Of a DNA stretch of 6,456 nucleotides, positions 1 through 5,826 are shown one piece after another. Both the position numbers and the translations under genes were made by a program. Source of the stretch: CAZUZD01 sp964624465 (GTDB taxonomy: Bacteria > Planctomycetota > Planctomycetia > Isosphaerales > Isosphaeraceae); NCBI GenBank assembly GCA_964624465.1, contig CAZUZD010000341.1, forward strand, positions 1 to 6,456, given 5' to 3'. The first letter of the stretch is position 1. The number at the start of each line of letters is the position of its first letter. The notes under the pieces are model-generated. The model did not search any database, was not told where the DNA came from, and saw only the letters and a list, made by a program, of their open reading frames with translations.

Positions 1-1
1 C

Positions 2-2506
2 ATCGGGGTGGCCGGGGCGCCCGCGCCGCTGGAGCCGGCGGGCCTGTCGGGCCTGTCGGGCTGGACCGAGCCGGCCGATCCGGCGCCGGTGCCCAGGGCC
101 GAGCTGGAGTATCCCGCCGACCGCCTGGCCGAGCTCGAGCTGGAAGCCGCCGCGCTGCAGGGGCCGTCGCGGGCGCCGACGCCGGTGGTGCGGGTGCGGC
201 GGGTGGATGCCTCGCGCGGGCCCAACCGGGTCGAATCGCTCCGGCCGGTGCTCGACAAGCGGATCGGCACGGCCGAGATCGCCGACGATGGCCCGTTCTT
301 CGAGGATGACCTGCACGTCGACGGCGCCGAGCGGCTGCTCCGGGCCGCCGAGGGGTTCCGGCCCCGGATCGTGGCGCTGCCGACCCGCAAGGGGGCGATC
401 AAGAACCGGCCGGCCCTGATCGTGCTCGACCCCAGGGGCTGCCGCCGGCTCACGCTCGAAGGCCTCGACCTGGTCGTGCGGGCCGCCGACCTGCCGGGCA
501 ACCAGTGGGCCCTGTTCCTCTGCGGCGACGGCACGGAGCTGACCCTGCGGGACTGCACGGTCACCGTCGAGGGCCCGATCGACCGGCCGATGGCCGTCGT
601 GCAGGTCGGTGAGCCGGGCAAGGGGGGCACCCAGCCGGCCCGGGTCCGGTTCGAGCGGACCCTGGTGCGCGGGCCGGGGCTCACCGCCGTGCGGATCGAG
701 GACGGACCGGCGGAGGTGATCGCGACCGGCTCGGTGTTCCTGACCGGCCCGGCGCCGGCGTTCGTGGCGGCCGGCACGCCGGCGGCCGAGCGCTCGATCC
801 GGCTGCTGGCCAGCGTGGTGGCGACCTCGACCTCGGTCCTGGAGCTGGCCGGCTCGGCCGCCCGCCCCGAGGCGCGACCCACGACGGTGCGGGCTCTGGC
901 CAGCCACTTCGTCCGGGCCGAGGGCCCGGGGCCCGCCGGCCTGGTGACGACTCGTGGCCGGCCCGGCGGCGGTCCGAAGGGCGCCGGGGTCGACTGGCGC
1001 AGCGACACCAGCACCTTCAGCGGCTGGCCGGCCGGCAACCGGCCCGAGCCGGGCGCGGCGGGCGCCGAGGGGTCGCGGGTGCGGGTCACGAACCTCACCG
1101 AGCTCCAGGCGGCCTGCCCCGGCACCGACCTCGCCAGCCAGGTCACCGAGCTACCCTGGACCTCCGAGACCCAGGCCGGCTGGGCCGATCCGCTGGCGCT
1201 GGCGGCGGCGTTCGCCGGGCCGGCGCCCATCCTGCGGGCCGTCGCGCGGCCGTCGGAGGCGCTCCGGGCCTGGACGATCGGCGGGTTCGAGCCCCAGGCG
1301 GTGTCGCCGGCCGGGGCGTCGTCGCAGCCGTTGCAGACGCTGGACTTCGACGCCGACGCCTCGCCGTGGGACGGCGACCTGGGCCGGTTCCTGGCCGAGC
1401 GGGTGGCCCCGGACGCGGCCCGCGTGCGGGTGCTGGCGCGGGGCTCGGGCTGGCGGCCCATGTCGCCGGTGCGGCTGCGGCCCGGGCTCGCCCTGGAGCT
1501 GATCGTGATGCCGCCGGCGGCCGGGGCCGACCCGCTCTCCTGGCGCCCGGTGGAGGGGGCGGCGGCCCCCGCGCTCATCGAGGTGCGTGGGGCCGAGCTG
1601 CGGCTCGAGAACGTCCGGCTCGACCGGGGTGCCGACACCCGCCTGGGCCACCTGGTGCGGGTCGAGCAGGGCGTGCTCCGGCTCACCCACTGCGTGCTGC
1701 TGGCCCCCTGGTCGGTCGAGGCCGGCGGCGGTGGCCTGATCGACTTCCGCAACCCCGGCAGCCGCCCGCTGTCCGAGGCGCTCGGGCCGCCCACGCTGGT
1801 CATCGGCGACTCGGTGCTGATCACCGGCGGCGAGGCCGTGCGGTGCGGGCTCGGGCGCGGGGTGGTGGCCCTGTCGCAGACGGCGATCGCCGCCGGCGCG
1901 GCCGCCCTGGTGCTGGATCCCGAGCCGGCGGCCCGCGACCGGTTCGTGGTCGACGTGCAGCTCGAGCGCTGCACCCTGGCCAGCCCGCAGGAGCTCGTGC
2001 GGGTGGGCGCCTGGCGGGGCGCGGCCGAGGGCCCCGATCGGCCGTGGCTGATCGCGTCGCGGGGCTGCGTGTTCGCCGACGCCACGGCCCGCGCCCCGGC
2101 CACGGCGGGCGCCCCCCGCGCCACCTCGGCGGCCGTGCTCCTGCGGGCCGATCCCGAGGCCCTCGCCCGGGGCGCGGTCGTCTGGCAGTCGCAGGGGGAT
2201 GACTACGAGGTGCCGCAGTTCCTCGTCGCCGGCACGGCCACGCCGCTGCCGACGTCGTTCCGGAGCGTCGACGCCAACTGGACCCGGTTCTGGGGCCCGA
2301 GCCACGTCAGCGACCCGCGCTCCGACGAGCGCGGGGTCAAGCTCGCCGCCGGCGTCCGCAGCGACCCCGACCGGTTCGAGCCGGGCGACCTGCGGCTGGC
2401 GCCCACCACGCCGCGGGCCAATCCGGCGCTCGACGTGGGGGCCGATCTGTCGTGGTTGAACCTGCCGCCGCCCGCCCCGCCGGGCCGGCCGGCCCGGAAC
2501 CGCTGA
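2..2506 (+). CDS. Large protein with parallel beta-helix-like repeats, 5'-truncated by the window edge
   Basis: The reading frame is open to the left edge (codons Ile-Gly precede a GTG at 8), and no ribosome site is visible before that GTG, so the real start is probably upstream. Residue numbers below count from the GTG. Residues 1-100 are Ala/Pro/Glu-rich and look disordered or linker-like. About 135-250 and 520-670 hold short beta strands separated by turns, with stacked patterns such as LTLEGLDLVV, LTLRDCTVTV, LRLENVRLDR and LRLTHCVLLA. This resembles right-handed parallel beta-helix (pectate-lyase-like) coils. Each set is preceded by a similar helix-then-strand lead-in (near 105-140 and 465-505), which suggests an internal duplication. 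The C-terminus is a Pro/Gly/Arg-rich tail. No catalytic motif, signal peptide or membrane segment is visible in this part. Related planctomycete proteins can carry an N-terminal kinase or membrane segment, but that cannot be judged here. Function unknown; the fold call is inference from pattern. The stop is TGA at 2504-2506, inside a hairpin. Confidence 0.85.
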   Translation: MGVAGAPAPLEPAGLSGLSGWTEPADPAPVPRAELEYPADRLAELELEAAALQGPSRAPTPVVRVRRVDASRGPNRVESLRPVLDKRIGTAEIADDGPFFEDDLHVDGAERLLRAAEGFRPRIVALPTRKGAIKNRPALIVLDPRGCRRLTLEGLDLVVRAADLPGNQWALFLCGDGTELTLRDCTVTVEGPIDRPMAVVQVGEPGKGGTQPARVRFERTLVRGPGLTAVRIEDGPAEVIATGSVFLTGPAPAFVAAGTPAAERSIRLLASVVATSTSVLELAGSAARPEARPTTVRALASHFVRAEGPGPAGLVTTRGRPGGGPKGAGVDWRSDTSTFSGWPAGNRPEPGAAGAEGSRVRVTNLTELQAACPGTDLASQVTELPWTSETQAGWADPLALAAAFAGPAPILRAVARPSEALRAWTIGGFEPQAVSPAGASSQPLQTLDFDADASPWDGDLGRFLAERVAPDAARVRVLARGSGWRPMSPVRLRPGLALELIVMPPAAGADPLSWRPVEGAAAPALIEVRGAELRLENVRLDRGADTRLGHLVRVEQGVLRLTHCVLLAPWSVEAGGGGLIDFRNPGSRPLSEALGPPTLVIGDSVLITGGEAVRCGLGRGVVALSQTAIAAGAAALVLDPEPAARDRFVVDVQLERCTLASPQELVRVGAWRGAAEGPDRPWLIASRGCVFADATARAPATAGAPRATSAAVLLRADPEALARGAVVWQSQGDDYEVPQFLVAGTATPLPTSFRSVDANWTRFWGPSHVSDPRSDERGVKLAAGVRSDPDRFEPGDLRLAPTTPRANPALDVGADLSWLNLPPPAPPGRPARNR

Positions 2507-2539
2507 GGCGCGGGGCCGGGGGGTGGCTCAGCGGCCGGG
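2493..2539. terminator. Inverted repeat spanning both stop codons of a convergent gene pair
   Basis: The arm CCGCTGAG (2500-2507) is the exact reverse complement of CTCAGCGG (2527-2534). After a two-base AA bulge (2498-2499), five more pairs form between CCCGG (2493-2497) and CCGGG (2535-2539). The loop is about 19 G-rich bases. The left arm contains the TGA of the beta-helix gene and the right arm contains the reverse-strand TGA of the macrodomain gene, so the structure is positioned to act in both directions. There is no T-run, so a classic intrinsic terminator is not proven; 3'-end protection or Rho-associated pausing is equally possible. Confidence 0.5.
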
Positions 2540-3082
2540 GAACTCGGCGGCCAGGGCGGCGGCGAAGGCGTCGAAGGCCGGGCGGTCGAAGAGCACGAAC
2601 CGGACGGTCCGCACCCGGCGGCAGGCCGGCAGGCTGGCCGCGACGGCGGCGACGGCCACGGCAGCGGCCTGGTCGACCGGATAGCCGTAGACGCCCGTCG
2701 AGATCGCCGGGAAGGCGACCGTCTCCGCGCCCAGGCCGTCGGCGACGGCCAGCGCCTGCTCGTGGCAGCGGGCGAGCAGGGCACCCTCGCCCTCGTCGCC
2801 GCCGCGATAGATGGGCCCGACGGTGTGGATCACGTGCCGGGCCGGCAGGCGGCCGGCGGGGGTGGCCACGGCCAGGCCGGTCTCCAGCGGACCCTGCCGC
2901 TGCCGGATCTCGGCGCAGGCGGCCTCGATCGCCGGCCCGCCGGCGCGTCGGATCGCGCCGTCGACCCCGCCGCCGCCCATCAGCGAGGCGTTGGCGGCGT
3001 TGACGATCGCGTCGGCCGGCTGCGTCGTGATGTCCCCCTGGACCAGCTCGATCGACCGACCGTCTCCCAGCTCGACGCGCAT
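2528..3082 (-). CDS. MacroD-type macrodomain protein (O-acetyl-ADP-ribose / ADP-ribosyl hydrolase)
   Basis: This 184-residue protein is essentially one macrodomain and has the normal length for the MacroD/YmdB class. Visible motifs in order are GDIT at 16-19 (adenine-contacting Asp17), NAAN at 28-31, GGGGVDGAI at 36-44 (the MacroD catalytic and binding loop with Asn31 and Asp41), HTVGP at 86-90, and the phosphate-binding loop PAISTGVYGYP at 125-135. Characterised members of this family remove ADP-ribose from acidic residues or deacetylate O-acetyl-ADP-ribose in the cytoplasm; the same activity is inferred here. ATG at 3082 is preferred because GGGGAG lies 9 bases upstream; a GTG two codons earlier would leave only 3 bases. 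The frame is open further upstream to 3316, but that part lacks family similarity. No sirtuin or ADP-ribosyltransferase gene is adjacent. The gene converges on the beta-helix gene and diverges from the small unknown gene at 3279. Confidence 0.93.
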   Translation of the reverse strand: MRVELGDGRSIELVQGDITTQPADAIVNAANASLMGGGGVDGAIRRAGGPAIEAACAEIRQRQGPLETGLAVATPAGRLPARHVIHTVGPIYRGGDEGEGALLARCHEQALAVADGLGAETVAFPAISTGVYGYPVDQAAAVAVAAVAASLPACRRVRTVRFVLFDRPAFDAFAAALAAEFPGR

Positions 3083-3204
3083 CGCCACGCACTCCCCGCG
3101 CCCGCCTGACCCCGGCAGAAACCGGGCCGGGCGGGCCGCAGCGGCTTCCCCGGCCGGGCCATCCCGGGCATGATGATTGCGTCCCCGACGGTCCGCAGGC
3201 GTCC

Positions 3205-3233
3205 AGCGTAGCCGACGCCCGGGGTGGGCGGAA
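3205..3233 (-). promoter_or_regulatory. Candidate promoter for the macrodomain gene
   Basis: On the minus strand, TTCCGC (3233-3228) is followed after 17 bases by TACGCT (3210-3205). The same -10-like hexamer, in a similar context (cTACGCTgg), precedes the ferredoxin gene. Predicted transcription would start near 3198, giving a leader of about 115 bases before the ATG at 3082. The -35 match is weak (3 of 6), so this is tentative. Confidence 0.3.
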
Positions 3234-3278
3234 TCCACCGCCGGTTCGGGCCCGCCTCGACCCCCAGGAGCCCCTCGG

Positions 3279-3527
3279 ATGCAGATCCGGATCATGCTCG
3301 TCGGCCACGCCGGCAACGACTGGCGGCTGTATCGCCAGCCGCAATGGATCGGCGAGGTCCGGCGCCTGCCCGGGCGCGCCAGCCTGCCGCGCCGGGCCTA
3401 CGACATCGAGGAATCGGCCTACAACACCTGCCGCTCGGCCTGGACCGACTCCGGCCCCGGCGCCTCGGAGGCGAAGGCCCGCGCCGAGCTGGCCCGCCAC
3501 GGCGCCGTCGAGGTGCCGCTCCGCTGA
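3279..3527 (+). CDS. Small hypothetical protein, 82 residues
   Basis: I do not recognise this family. ATG at 3279 has AGGAG at 3266-3270 with 8-base spacing, a good ribosome site that decides the start; the frame is open further upstream but with nothing supporting an earlier start. The protein is soluble-looking and basic, with many Arg, three Trp (15, 23, 55) and one Cys (51). There is no signal peptide or membrane segment. A beta-prone N-terminus (residues 1-9) is followed by polar, probably mixed structure, and residues 62-76 (GASEAKARAELARHG region) look helical. It is divergent from the macrodomain gene across 196 bases and lies 98 bases before the PH-domain gene on the same strand. The GC-rich codon use and strong ribosome site support a real gene. 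Function is unknown, and co-regulation with either neighbour is only a possibility. Confidence 0.7.
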   Translation: MQIRIMLVGHAGNDWRLYRQPQWIGEVRRLPGRASLPRRAYDIEESAYNTCRSAWTDSGPGASEAKARAELARHGAVEVPLR

Positions 3528-3625
3528 GGGCGGCCGCAATCGGGGCTGGCCCGGCATTTGCTCATGGTTCCCGGCGCTGCCTCACGGCGAGGCCGACTCC
3601 ACGCGCAGCCTGCGGGACCCATGCC

Positions 3626-4435
3626 ATGGCCCAGCCTCAGCATCCCTCGACCACCGCGCCCGACCGCTCCCGGCCCCCGGCCCCGCCCGACGCGGGACCG
3701 CTCGTGACCGAGCCGATCACGACCGTGGCCCAGGTCTCCACCTCCGAGGTGGCCCCCCAGGCGCCCCCCTTCGTGGTGGGCACCACGCCCGAGCCCAGCG
3801 CCCTGGTCCAGCCGGCCGGCGACGAGTCGAGCAACTCCGGCGTGACCAGCGACACGACTACGGGTGCCCAGGAGTCGGCCCATCAGGCCGGTCAGACCGG
3901 CCCGGCGGCCGAGGTGGCCGAGTCGGAGACGACCGTCTGGGAAGGCCGGTACTCGTACCGCAACTTCGCCGGTCGGCTGATCGGCCGGCTCGTCGCCACC
4001 GCCGCCTGGCTGGTGATCGCCGCCTGGATGTCGACCCGATCGGCCGAGGACTCCAGCCGGGCCGTCAGCGTGCTCACGACGGTGCTGGGGGTGCTCGTGC
4101 TGGTCGCCTGGGTGACGCTGGCCTGGCAGACCTTCTACGGCCGCAAGAGCCACCTGTACCGCCTCACCAGCCGCCGCCTGTTCGTCTGGACCGGCATCTT
4201 CCAGCGCCGGCTCGATCAGGTCGAGCTCCTGAAGGTCAACGACGTGTACCTGCGGCAGCCCTCGATCTGGCACCGCTGGTTCGGCGTCGGCACCGTGGTC
4301 GTCGAGTCGTCCGAGCAGCGATACCCGATCACCTACCTCGTCGGGGTCGACGACCCCCAGAGCGTGATGGACCTGATCTGGCGCACGGCGCGGGCCGAGC
4401 GCGACGGCCGCTCGGTGCGGGTCGATCAGGTCTGA
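3626..4435 (+). CDS. Membrane protein with bacterial PH domain (bPH2/YdbS-like)
   Basis: The protein has 269 residues in three parts. Residues 1-103 are rich in Pro, Ala, Ser and Thr and probably disordered. Residues 104-172 hold WEGRYSYRN, as found before the membrane region of YdbS-like proteins, and two hydrophobic helices at about 118-135 and 146-169. Residues 174-255 form a PH-like domain with the signatures YRLTSRRLFVWTGIF (178-192), a conserved DQVELLKVNDV segment (197-207) and FGVGTVVVES (219-228). Bacterial PH2 domains of this type sit on the cytoplasmic face; no enzymatic function is established for this class. ATG at 3626 has a weak GGGA at 3614-3617. Homologous sequence only begins near residue 104, so a downstream start cannot be fully excluded, but no better one is visible. 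The long low-complexity N-terminus is unusual. The neighbours give no clear pathway. Confidence 0.88.
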   Translation: MAQPQHPSTTAPDRSRPPAPPDAGPLVTEPITTVAQVSTSEVAPQAPPFVVGTTPEPSALVQPAGDESSNSGVTSDTTTGAQESAHQAGQTGPAAEVAESETTVWEGRYSYRNFAGRLIGRLVATAAWLVIAAWMSTRSAEDSSRAVSVLTTVLGVLVLVAWVTLAWQTFYGRKSHLYRLTSRRLFVWTGIFQRRLDQVELLKVNDVYLRQPSIWHRWFGVGTVVVESSEQRYPITYLVGVDDPQSVMDLIWRTARAERDGRSVRVDQV

Positions 4436-4448
4436 CGCGCCTCACGGA

Positions 4449-4477
4449 CGCCCCGGGCCGGTCGGCTTGCCGGGGCG
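4449..4477 (+). terminator. Hairpin after the PH-domain gene
   Basis: CGCCCCGG (4449-4456) pairs perfectly with CCGGGGCG (4470-4477) around a 13-base loop, 13 bases after the stop codon at 4435. No T-run follows, so termination is uncertain. The right arm overlaps the candidate ferredoxin promoter by a few bases. Confidence 0.35.
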
Positions 4478-4495
4478 CCGGGGGCCGACTACGCT
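4467..4495 (+). promoter_or_regulatory. Candidate promoter for the ferredoxin gene
   Basis: TTGCCG (4467-4472) is separated by 17 bases from TACGCT (4490-4495), a GC-rich sigma-70-like arrangement (4 of 6 and 3 of 6 consensus matches). Transcription would begin near 4502 and leave a leader of about 90 bases before the ATG at 4591. The -10-like hexamer is identical to the one placed before the macrodomain gene. Confidence 0.35.
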
Positions 4496-4590
4496 GGGAG
4501 GCATTCCTGGCGGTCCCGCCGGTGGACGCGGCCCCCCGGGCGGCGCACCGGGTTGTGGGACAGCCGTCAGGCTTCTGGAGCCGACGACGC

Positions 4591-4914
4591 ATGCCGACCG
4601 TGACCATCGAGGGGGAGACGACGATCGACGTCGCTCCCGGCACGAAGCTGGTGCTGGCGATCGAGGACGCCGGCATCGACATCCTGCACCGCTGCGGCGG
4701 CAACTCGCGCTGCACCACCTGCCGGGTGCAGATCCTCGAGGGGGACGCCGGCCCGATGGACGACGTCGAACGCGAGCGGCTCGCCCGCGAGGCCAGCCTC
4801 GGCCCCGACATCCGCCTGTCCTGCCAGGTCCGGGTCGAGACCGACCTGAGCGTCCGCGTGCTCGGCCGCGCCGCCGCGCAGGGGCTCACCCCCGGCCCCC
4901 GGCCGACCGACTGA
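4591..4914 (+). CDS. [2Fe-2S] ferredoxin
   Basis: This 107-residue ferredoxin-fold protein has four cluster ligands: Cys35, Cys41, Cys44 and Cys78. The CX5CX2C spacing is the adrenodoxin/ISC-like one, whereas plant-type ferredoxins have CX4CX2C. The N-terminus (PTVTIEGE, then a short strand and a helix) and the RCGGNSRCTTCRV core match a beta-grasp [2Fe-2S] domain; RLSCQV at 75-80 supplies the last ligand. Such proteins are soluble one-electron carriers in the cytoplasm; the redox partner cannot be named from this window. ATG at 4591 has GGAG at 4577-4580 (10-base spacing). An in-frame ATG at 4522 would add 23 residues with no ferredoxin similarity. The last ~15 residues are a Pro/Gly-rich tail. 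The gene appears monocistronic, with its own promoter candidate upstream and a strong terminator downstream; no reductase or Isc gene is adjacent. Confidence 0.93.
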   Translation: MPTVTIEGETTIDVAPGTKLVLAIEDAGIDILHRCGGNSRCTTCRVQILEGDAGPMDDVERERLAREASLGPDIRLSCQVRVETDLSVRVLGRAAAQGLTPGPRPTD

Positions 4915-4947
4915 TCGGCGCGACTCCCTGCGCCGACCCCAAATGCG

Positions 4948-4994
4948 ACACGCCGGCGGGTGCAGGGCACCCGGCCGGCGTGTTGGTGTTTCCA
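4948..4994 (+). terminator. Strong hairpin terminator, possibly bidirectional
   Basis: ACACGCCGGC (4948-4957) pairs with GCCGGCGTGT (4974-4983). Inside it, GGGTGC (4958-4963) pairs with GCACCC (4967-4972) around a 3-base loop, with a single bulged G at 4973. The T-rich tract TGGTGTTT follows on the + strand. It lies 33 bases after the ferredoxin stop and is convergent with the zinc-ribbon gene that ends at 5048, so it may also stop transcription from that side, although the minus-strand T-tract is weaker. Confidence 0.75.
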
Positions 4995-5047
4995 GGTCGG
5001 ACGTCGGGACCGAGACCCGCGACGTGGCGATCGCTCGGACCGGCCCG

Positions 5048-5164
5048 TTACGAGGCGGTCTGGTCGCACTTCTTGCAGCGGCTGATGTGCCGGCGGATCT
5101 GGCCACCGCAGCGACGGCAGCGGCTGTGCTTGGCCTGGCGGACCTTCTTCTTGCGGGGGCGCAT
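5048..5164 (-). CDS. 38-residue basic zinc-ribbon protein (L40e-like cysteine spacing)
   Basis: Residues 1-15 are a Lys/Arg-rich tail (MRPRKKKVRQAKHSR), followed by a zinc ribbon with Cys16, Cys19, Cys30 and Cys33, i.e. CX2C-X10-CX2C. That spacing is the same as in archaeal and eukaryotic ribosomal protein L40e, and the pattern of Arg/Lys between the cysteine pairs is also similar. Bacterial L32 has a related four-Cys ribbon but usually X9 spacing and a longer chain. About 40% of residues are Lys or Arg, so binding to RNA is a reasonable inference. ATG at 5164 is preceded by GAGGTG (5175-5180) with 10-base spacing; a GTG two codons upstream would leave too little room. The frame stays open far upstream, but that part is antisense-like and overlaps the lipoprotein gene. 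The stop is TAA, unlike the TGA/TAG of the neighbours. I cannot name the family with certainty. Confidence 0.72.
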   Translation of the reverse strand: MRPRKKKVRQAKHSRCRRCGGQIRRHISRCKKCDQTAS

Positions 5165-5281
5165 CGGCACGGGACACCTCGGTTCGGTTCGGCCGCCTGG
5201 GGCCGGGTCTGGGTCGTTCGAGTCGAAGGCGATCCGGGGCCAGCCGCCGCCATCGGCGAGGCTCAACCCGCTCGGGTCCCG

Positions 5282-5318
5282 GTCGTGAGACGACGGGTCC
5301 CGGCCCGGGGCTCCGGGC
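5282..5318 (-). promoter_or_regulatory. Two hairpins in the leader of the zinc-ribbon gene
   Basis: GCCCGG (5303-5308) pairs with CCGGGC (5313-5318) around a four-base loop, and GTCGT (5282-5286) pairs with ACGAC (5290-5294) around GAG. On the minus strand both fall in the first ~40 bases after the predicted transcription start near 5322. They could stabilise the 5' end or bind a regulator; short GC-rich hairpins also arise by chance at this base composition. Confidence 0.3.
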
Positions 5319-5328
5319 GAAAGGGGCG

Positions 5329-5358
5329 AATATACCCGATCGGCCCCCCGCGACGGAA
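5329..5358 (-). promoter_or_regulatory. Candidate promoter for the zinc-ribbon gene
   Basis: On the minus strand, TATATT (5334-5329) stands out in very GC-rich surroundings and matches the -10 consensus in 4-5 positions. A weak TTCCGT (5358-5353) lies 18 bases upstream. The site is between the lipoprotein stop (5383) and the zinc-ribbon ATG (5164), and predicts a leader of about 158 bases. Confidence 0.45.
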
Positions 5359-5382
5359 GCCGAACCCCCCGGCGATTCCGGG

Positions 5383-5727
5383 CTACTCGGCGAGCATCCC
5401 CGACGAGGCCACGCCGACCGTCGTGCTGCCCGCCGTGGCCGTGGGCGTGGCCGCGTCCGGACTGACCTCGCCGTTGACCTTCGTGGTCGGGGCGATGGCG
5501 TCGGCCGCCGGGTCGGCCCGATGGCGGAACGGGGCGCTGACGACGCGGGCTCCGAGCTTGACCACCTTGCCGGTGGTCTTGACCGTCGCCACGGTCGCCT
5601 TCGCCGTGGTGCGCACCGCCAGCCGGGTGGTCCCGACGACCGCCTTCGTCGCCGTCACCGCCAGGCAGCCGCCCAGCGGCGCCAGCAGGGCGACGATCAG
5701 CACGAGCTGGACCCCACGCTTCCCCAT
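5383..5727 (-). CDS. Small lipoprotein, 114 residues
   Basis: A type II signal peptide is clear: MGKRG, a hydrophobic stretch (residues 6-18), then the lipobox LGGC with Cys21 as the lipidated residue. The mature part is rich in Val, Thr, Ala and Lys (24-60) with an imperfect 11-residue repeat (VRTTAK at 38-43, VKTTGK at 49-54). It probably forms an amphipathic or beta-prone segment, and is followed by a disordered Thr/Ala/Gly-rich tail. No enzymatic domain is visible; function unknown. ATG at 5727 is chosen because GGAGGG (5742-5737) ends 9 bases before it; a TTG at 5736 directly abuts that site and is unlikely. The stop is TAG. A promoter candidate lies 46-74 bases upstream, so it is probably transcribed independently of the peptidase gene that precedes it on the same strand. 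Confidence 0.85.
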   Translation of the reverse strand: MGKRGVQLVLIVALLAPLGGCLAVTATKAVVGTTRLAVRTTAKATVATVKTTGKVVKLGARVVSAPFRHRADPAADAIAPTTKVNGEVSPDAATPTATAGSTTVGVASSGMLAE

Positions 5728-5772
5728 GGTCCACAACCCTCCGCGCCGATCCTCAGCGATCGGGCACGTGGG

Positions 5773-5801
5773 GTTTAAGTCGATTTTGGGGATTGCGTCA
5801 A
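5773..5801 (-). promoter_or_regulatory. Promoter of the lipoprotein gene
   Basis: On the minus strand, TTGACG (5801-5796) matches five of six -35 consensus bases. It is followed after exactly 17 bases by TTAAAC (5778-5773), in a short AT-rich island that is conspicuous in this GC-rich DNA. Transcription would start near 5766, about 38 bases before the ATG at 5727, with the ribosome site GGAGGG between them. Confidence 0.6.
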
Positions 5802-5826
5802 TCGGGCTTCCGGTCGGCCGGGGCCG

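Noticed and set aside
1151..2305. A 384-codon open frame on the - strand inside the beta-helix gene
   Set aside because: Its Arg/Pro/Gly/His-rich composition is typical of the antisense of a GC-rich gene. No domain and no ribosome site were seen.
3111..3126. Short hairpin CCCGG-CAGAAA-CCGGG in the macrodomain leader
   Set aside because: Only five base pairs, all GC, with no flanking support; expected by chance at this GC content.
3163..3223. Inverted CCCGGGC / GCCCGGG pair in the divergent intergenic region as a possible operator
   Set aside because: The core CCCGGG is itself palindromic and common in this base composition, so the pair carries little information.
2337..3557. A 406-codon - strand frame overlapping the macrodomain gene and its neighbours
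   Set aside because: It is a frame shadow of the macrodomain gene; the motif-bearing frame is the 2528-3082 one.
5048..5734. Extending the zinc-ribbon protein upstream to 228 residues
   Set aside because: The extension overlaps the lipoprotein gene in another frame, crosses the TATATT promoter candidate and is Arg/Gly/Pro shadow-like. The ATG at 5164 has its own ribosome site.
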